Positions 62,001 to 64,000 of a DNA stretch of 64,000 nt are shown in pieces. The notes under the pieces are model-generated. The model was not told where the DNA came from and did no database searches. It saw nothing but the letters and a program-made list of their open reading frames with translations. Source of the stretch: Apostichopus japonicus (lineage: Eukaryota > Echinodermata > Holothuroidea > Aspidochirotida > Stichopodidae); contig NC_092574.1 in the NCBI RefSeq assembly GCF_037975245.1, forward strand, positions 16,657,213 through 16,721,212. The letters are read 5' to 3'. Both the position numbers and the translations under genes were made by a program. Every line of letters starts with the position of its first letter. Position 1 is the first letter of the stretch.

Positions 62001-64000
62001 TGGATAAATGTATTTGCATTTCCCACCACCATTCCGGGAACCCTTTACTTTGAAAATAAGAGTACTTAAAAGTTATGTCATGTTTGGCAAATAAAAAAAG
62101 ACAATATGTTTTAACTCTTACCTAGTTTAATATCATGTAATAGTTTATATCTAGTTTAGTAACAACAGGATATGAGTCAGAAAGTGGGACAGGTTAAACT
62201 GGGTTCTGAAATTCCCACCCTGTGTTACTTGCAACTGTTACTGAGTACTGTTACTGAGATTCCCTCAACTTGCATTAATGACCTCTGTGGCCTAGTTTTG
62301 GATATTAGCCCAGGGAGAAACTGAAAAGATCAAACATTAATCAATTTTTTTTAAATCCTGGAAATTGTAACAGAGTTGAAATATTTACTAGTAAACATGA
62401 CGATGATGTATGTATGGTCAAGGGATTATGCTACATATGCTGAAAACCAATCTACCTACCAAGACCCAGCATTGTTGAAAAATGATGAATTAAAAAGAAT
62501 TTTTGGGGAGGAGGGAGGGGGTTACTGAGTATTAGATAACTTGTAAAACATTAATCTTAATTGTTTTACATTCTATTTGGAGACATAACTTTCGGCCGGG
62601 GATAAACGGTCCTTTGTCCTTCCAGCTGAGCGTACAGTATATATGTCCGGGTCTAAGTGTGGATTAATACCTTAAAAGCAAGCTATTAAAATGGAAATAA
62701 ACTTGAAAGGTTTCCTGGGTGTCGGGACCACCAGCCTGTGAATGAGAATTAGAATATTTTGTGCAACTTTTAACTATTATCATCCATCAGTCTACCATGT
62801 GTATCCCAAAAAAAAGCAGTCATTGCAGTTTGTGTGATGTCCGGTTTTAGTTACCAGATTTCATTTACCAGTACATGTGGGATTCTTGATACCTTCTTGC
62901 CTTCAAAAGTTTTAAAAGGAAATATTTTATGACAAAAAATAAATCCCACTGGTTTTGTTTTCTTCTATATATGTTAATTCCTACAGAACATAATAGATCC
63001 CCCATGGAAGGGACACATTTTTTAAACTAAAGACACACTTTTTGTTGTTGTTGAAACTCAACAGAAACTTCCTCTAGCGCTGTGGTTAATAATGTCTTGA
63101 TTGACATGCAAGAATACCCAGATTTCATATTTCTCCGAGTCATGAATATCGTGAAATCCATACCTGATGCCAGGGATCATCTGGCAGACAGCATACTATC
63201 TCTGTTTCTGGTCAAAAGGCAAAGAAAGAAGGGAACAAAATTGCGTGATATTGCGTGGAGCATGTGATCAGTGGGGGGCATCTAATCAGGTAGAAAGGCA
63301 TCTTGACATTGTAAATGAGGTGAAGGGGCAGCAGGGGGCATACCTAGATGGGATGAATTGTGTCTACATTGATTAAAACAGATCTCATCATTGTTTACGG
63401 AGACCTCAATTTGATCAGGAGGATAGAGAGACTTTGGTAGGTCGATGTCGAGGGTACTTTAGACATCTGGCCGTAGTTAGAGGAAGAGCTACTATACATA
63501 CATCTGCTGTTCATACCTTGTTTGATGAATGTCAATCAAGAAAAATATTGAAATTTAGGTTTTTTTTTCTTGCAAAAGAGAAAGAATAATGATCAGGTGA
63601 AGTTGGAGGAAGTAGGATCTTGATTAGCAGATGGACTTGTCTCCCTCCCTTGCTACCAACCAAAATGTAGTAAAGTACATTTCCTGTTTGGTGGATGTTT
63701 AGAGTCACGAAATGAATTAATAACCCAAAGAAAGTATATAATTGCTTTTGACAAAAAATATCAATCCCTCTAAGGGCTGACTTACAATAGACTGACAAGG
63801 ATGGCTCTTGGCAACTGTAACCAAGGCTAATCCCATTTTGTGATAGAGGGAAAGGTTGAAGAGGTTACAGTCATCAAGTGAGTGGGCTAATTAATTATTT
63901 GCAGATTGCAAAATTGTGTAACAGTTCAATTACTTTGTATTGGGTATGATGGAATAATGTGCGCAGTAGAATGTTATGTAATGTGAAACAAGATCAGAAC

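Larger units (their letters stand above)
44440..64000 (+). other. Intron 2 of the FAT-type gene (at least 19.6 kb, continues past window)
   Basis: No downstream frame carries cadherin, laminin-G or EGF signatures, and no splice-flanked exon in phase 1 is seen, so the next exon lies beyond 64000. A very long intron after the big first coding exon is typical of FAT1-type genes. The sequence is CpG-poor with poly-A/T and G-rich runs (for example 48629-48645, 54003-54010, 56691-56701, 60657-60667). I see no mobile element with clear ends. Isolated CpG-bearing islands (about 45170-45560, 49330-49400, 52010-52090, 55730-55950, 57190-57260, 58850-59040, 60100-60160) may be regulatory. Confidence 0.75.

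Noticed and set aside
63082-63267. 61-codon frame near the right edge as a possible next FAT exon
   Set aside because: No cadherin motif (no DxNDN, no DxDxGxN) and no convincing acceptor/donor pair in phase 1.

Overview
The window looks like nuclear DNA of an invertebrate animal, most likely a marine deuterostome such as an echinoderm (inference). It is AT-rich, has long introns with GT/AG borders, many microsatellites and small DNA transposons, a tRNA-derived SINE family, and one very large cadherin exon. The palindrome TAGGCCTA or close variants recurs, which I associate with echinoderm DNA but could not check here. There are no bacterial features, rRNA genes, intact tRNA genes, CRISPR arrays or long transposase/reverse-transcriptase frames.

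Left part (1 to about 8.5 kb): the last two coding exons of an unidentified plus-strand gene (1-38 and 191-359) that share a splice phase and end in a basic tail. They are followed by CpG-poor DNA with a 14-copy 35-bp tandem repeat (5768-6247) and a 70-bp tandem duplication (6961-7100).

Middle (about 8.5 to 26 kb): an intergenic-looking, more CpG-rich stretch that holds nearly all the mobile DNA. It contains a nest of hAT-like elements (10870-13654) with inferable target duplications, at least four further terminal-inverted-repeat elements, a 0.9-kb minisatellite with higher-order structure (18941-19850), and two copies of a SINE, one of whose tails has grown into a (TATG)n microsatellite.

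Right part (about 26 to 64 kb): a CpG-depleted domain that I read as the transcription unit of a FAT1/2/3-type giant protocadherin. A putative non-coding first exon lies near 26.0-26.25 kb. The first coding exon is 41118-44439: one 3.3-kb exon with signal peptide, eight full cadherin repeats and part of a ninth. A consensus donor follows, and intron 2 runs past the end of the window. The introns hold isolated CpG-bearing islands that may be enhancers. The rest of the giant protein (further cadherin repeats, laminin-G/EGF modules, membrane segment and cytoplasmic tail expected for the family) lies beyond position 64000.
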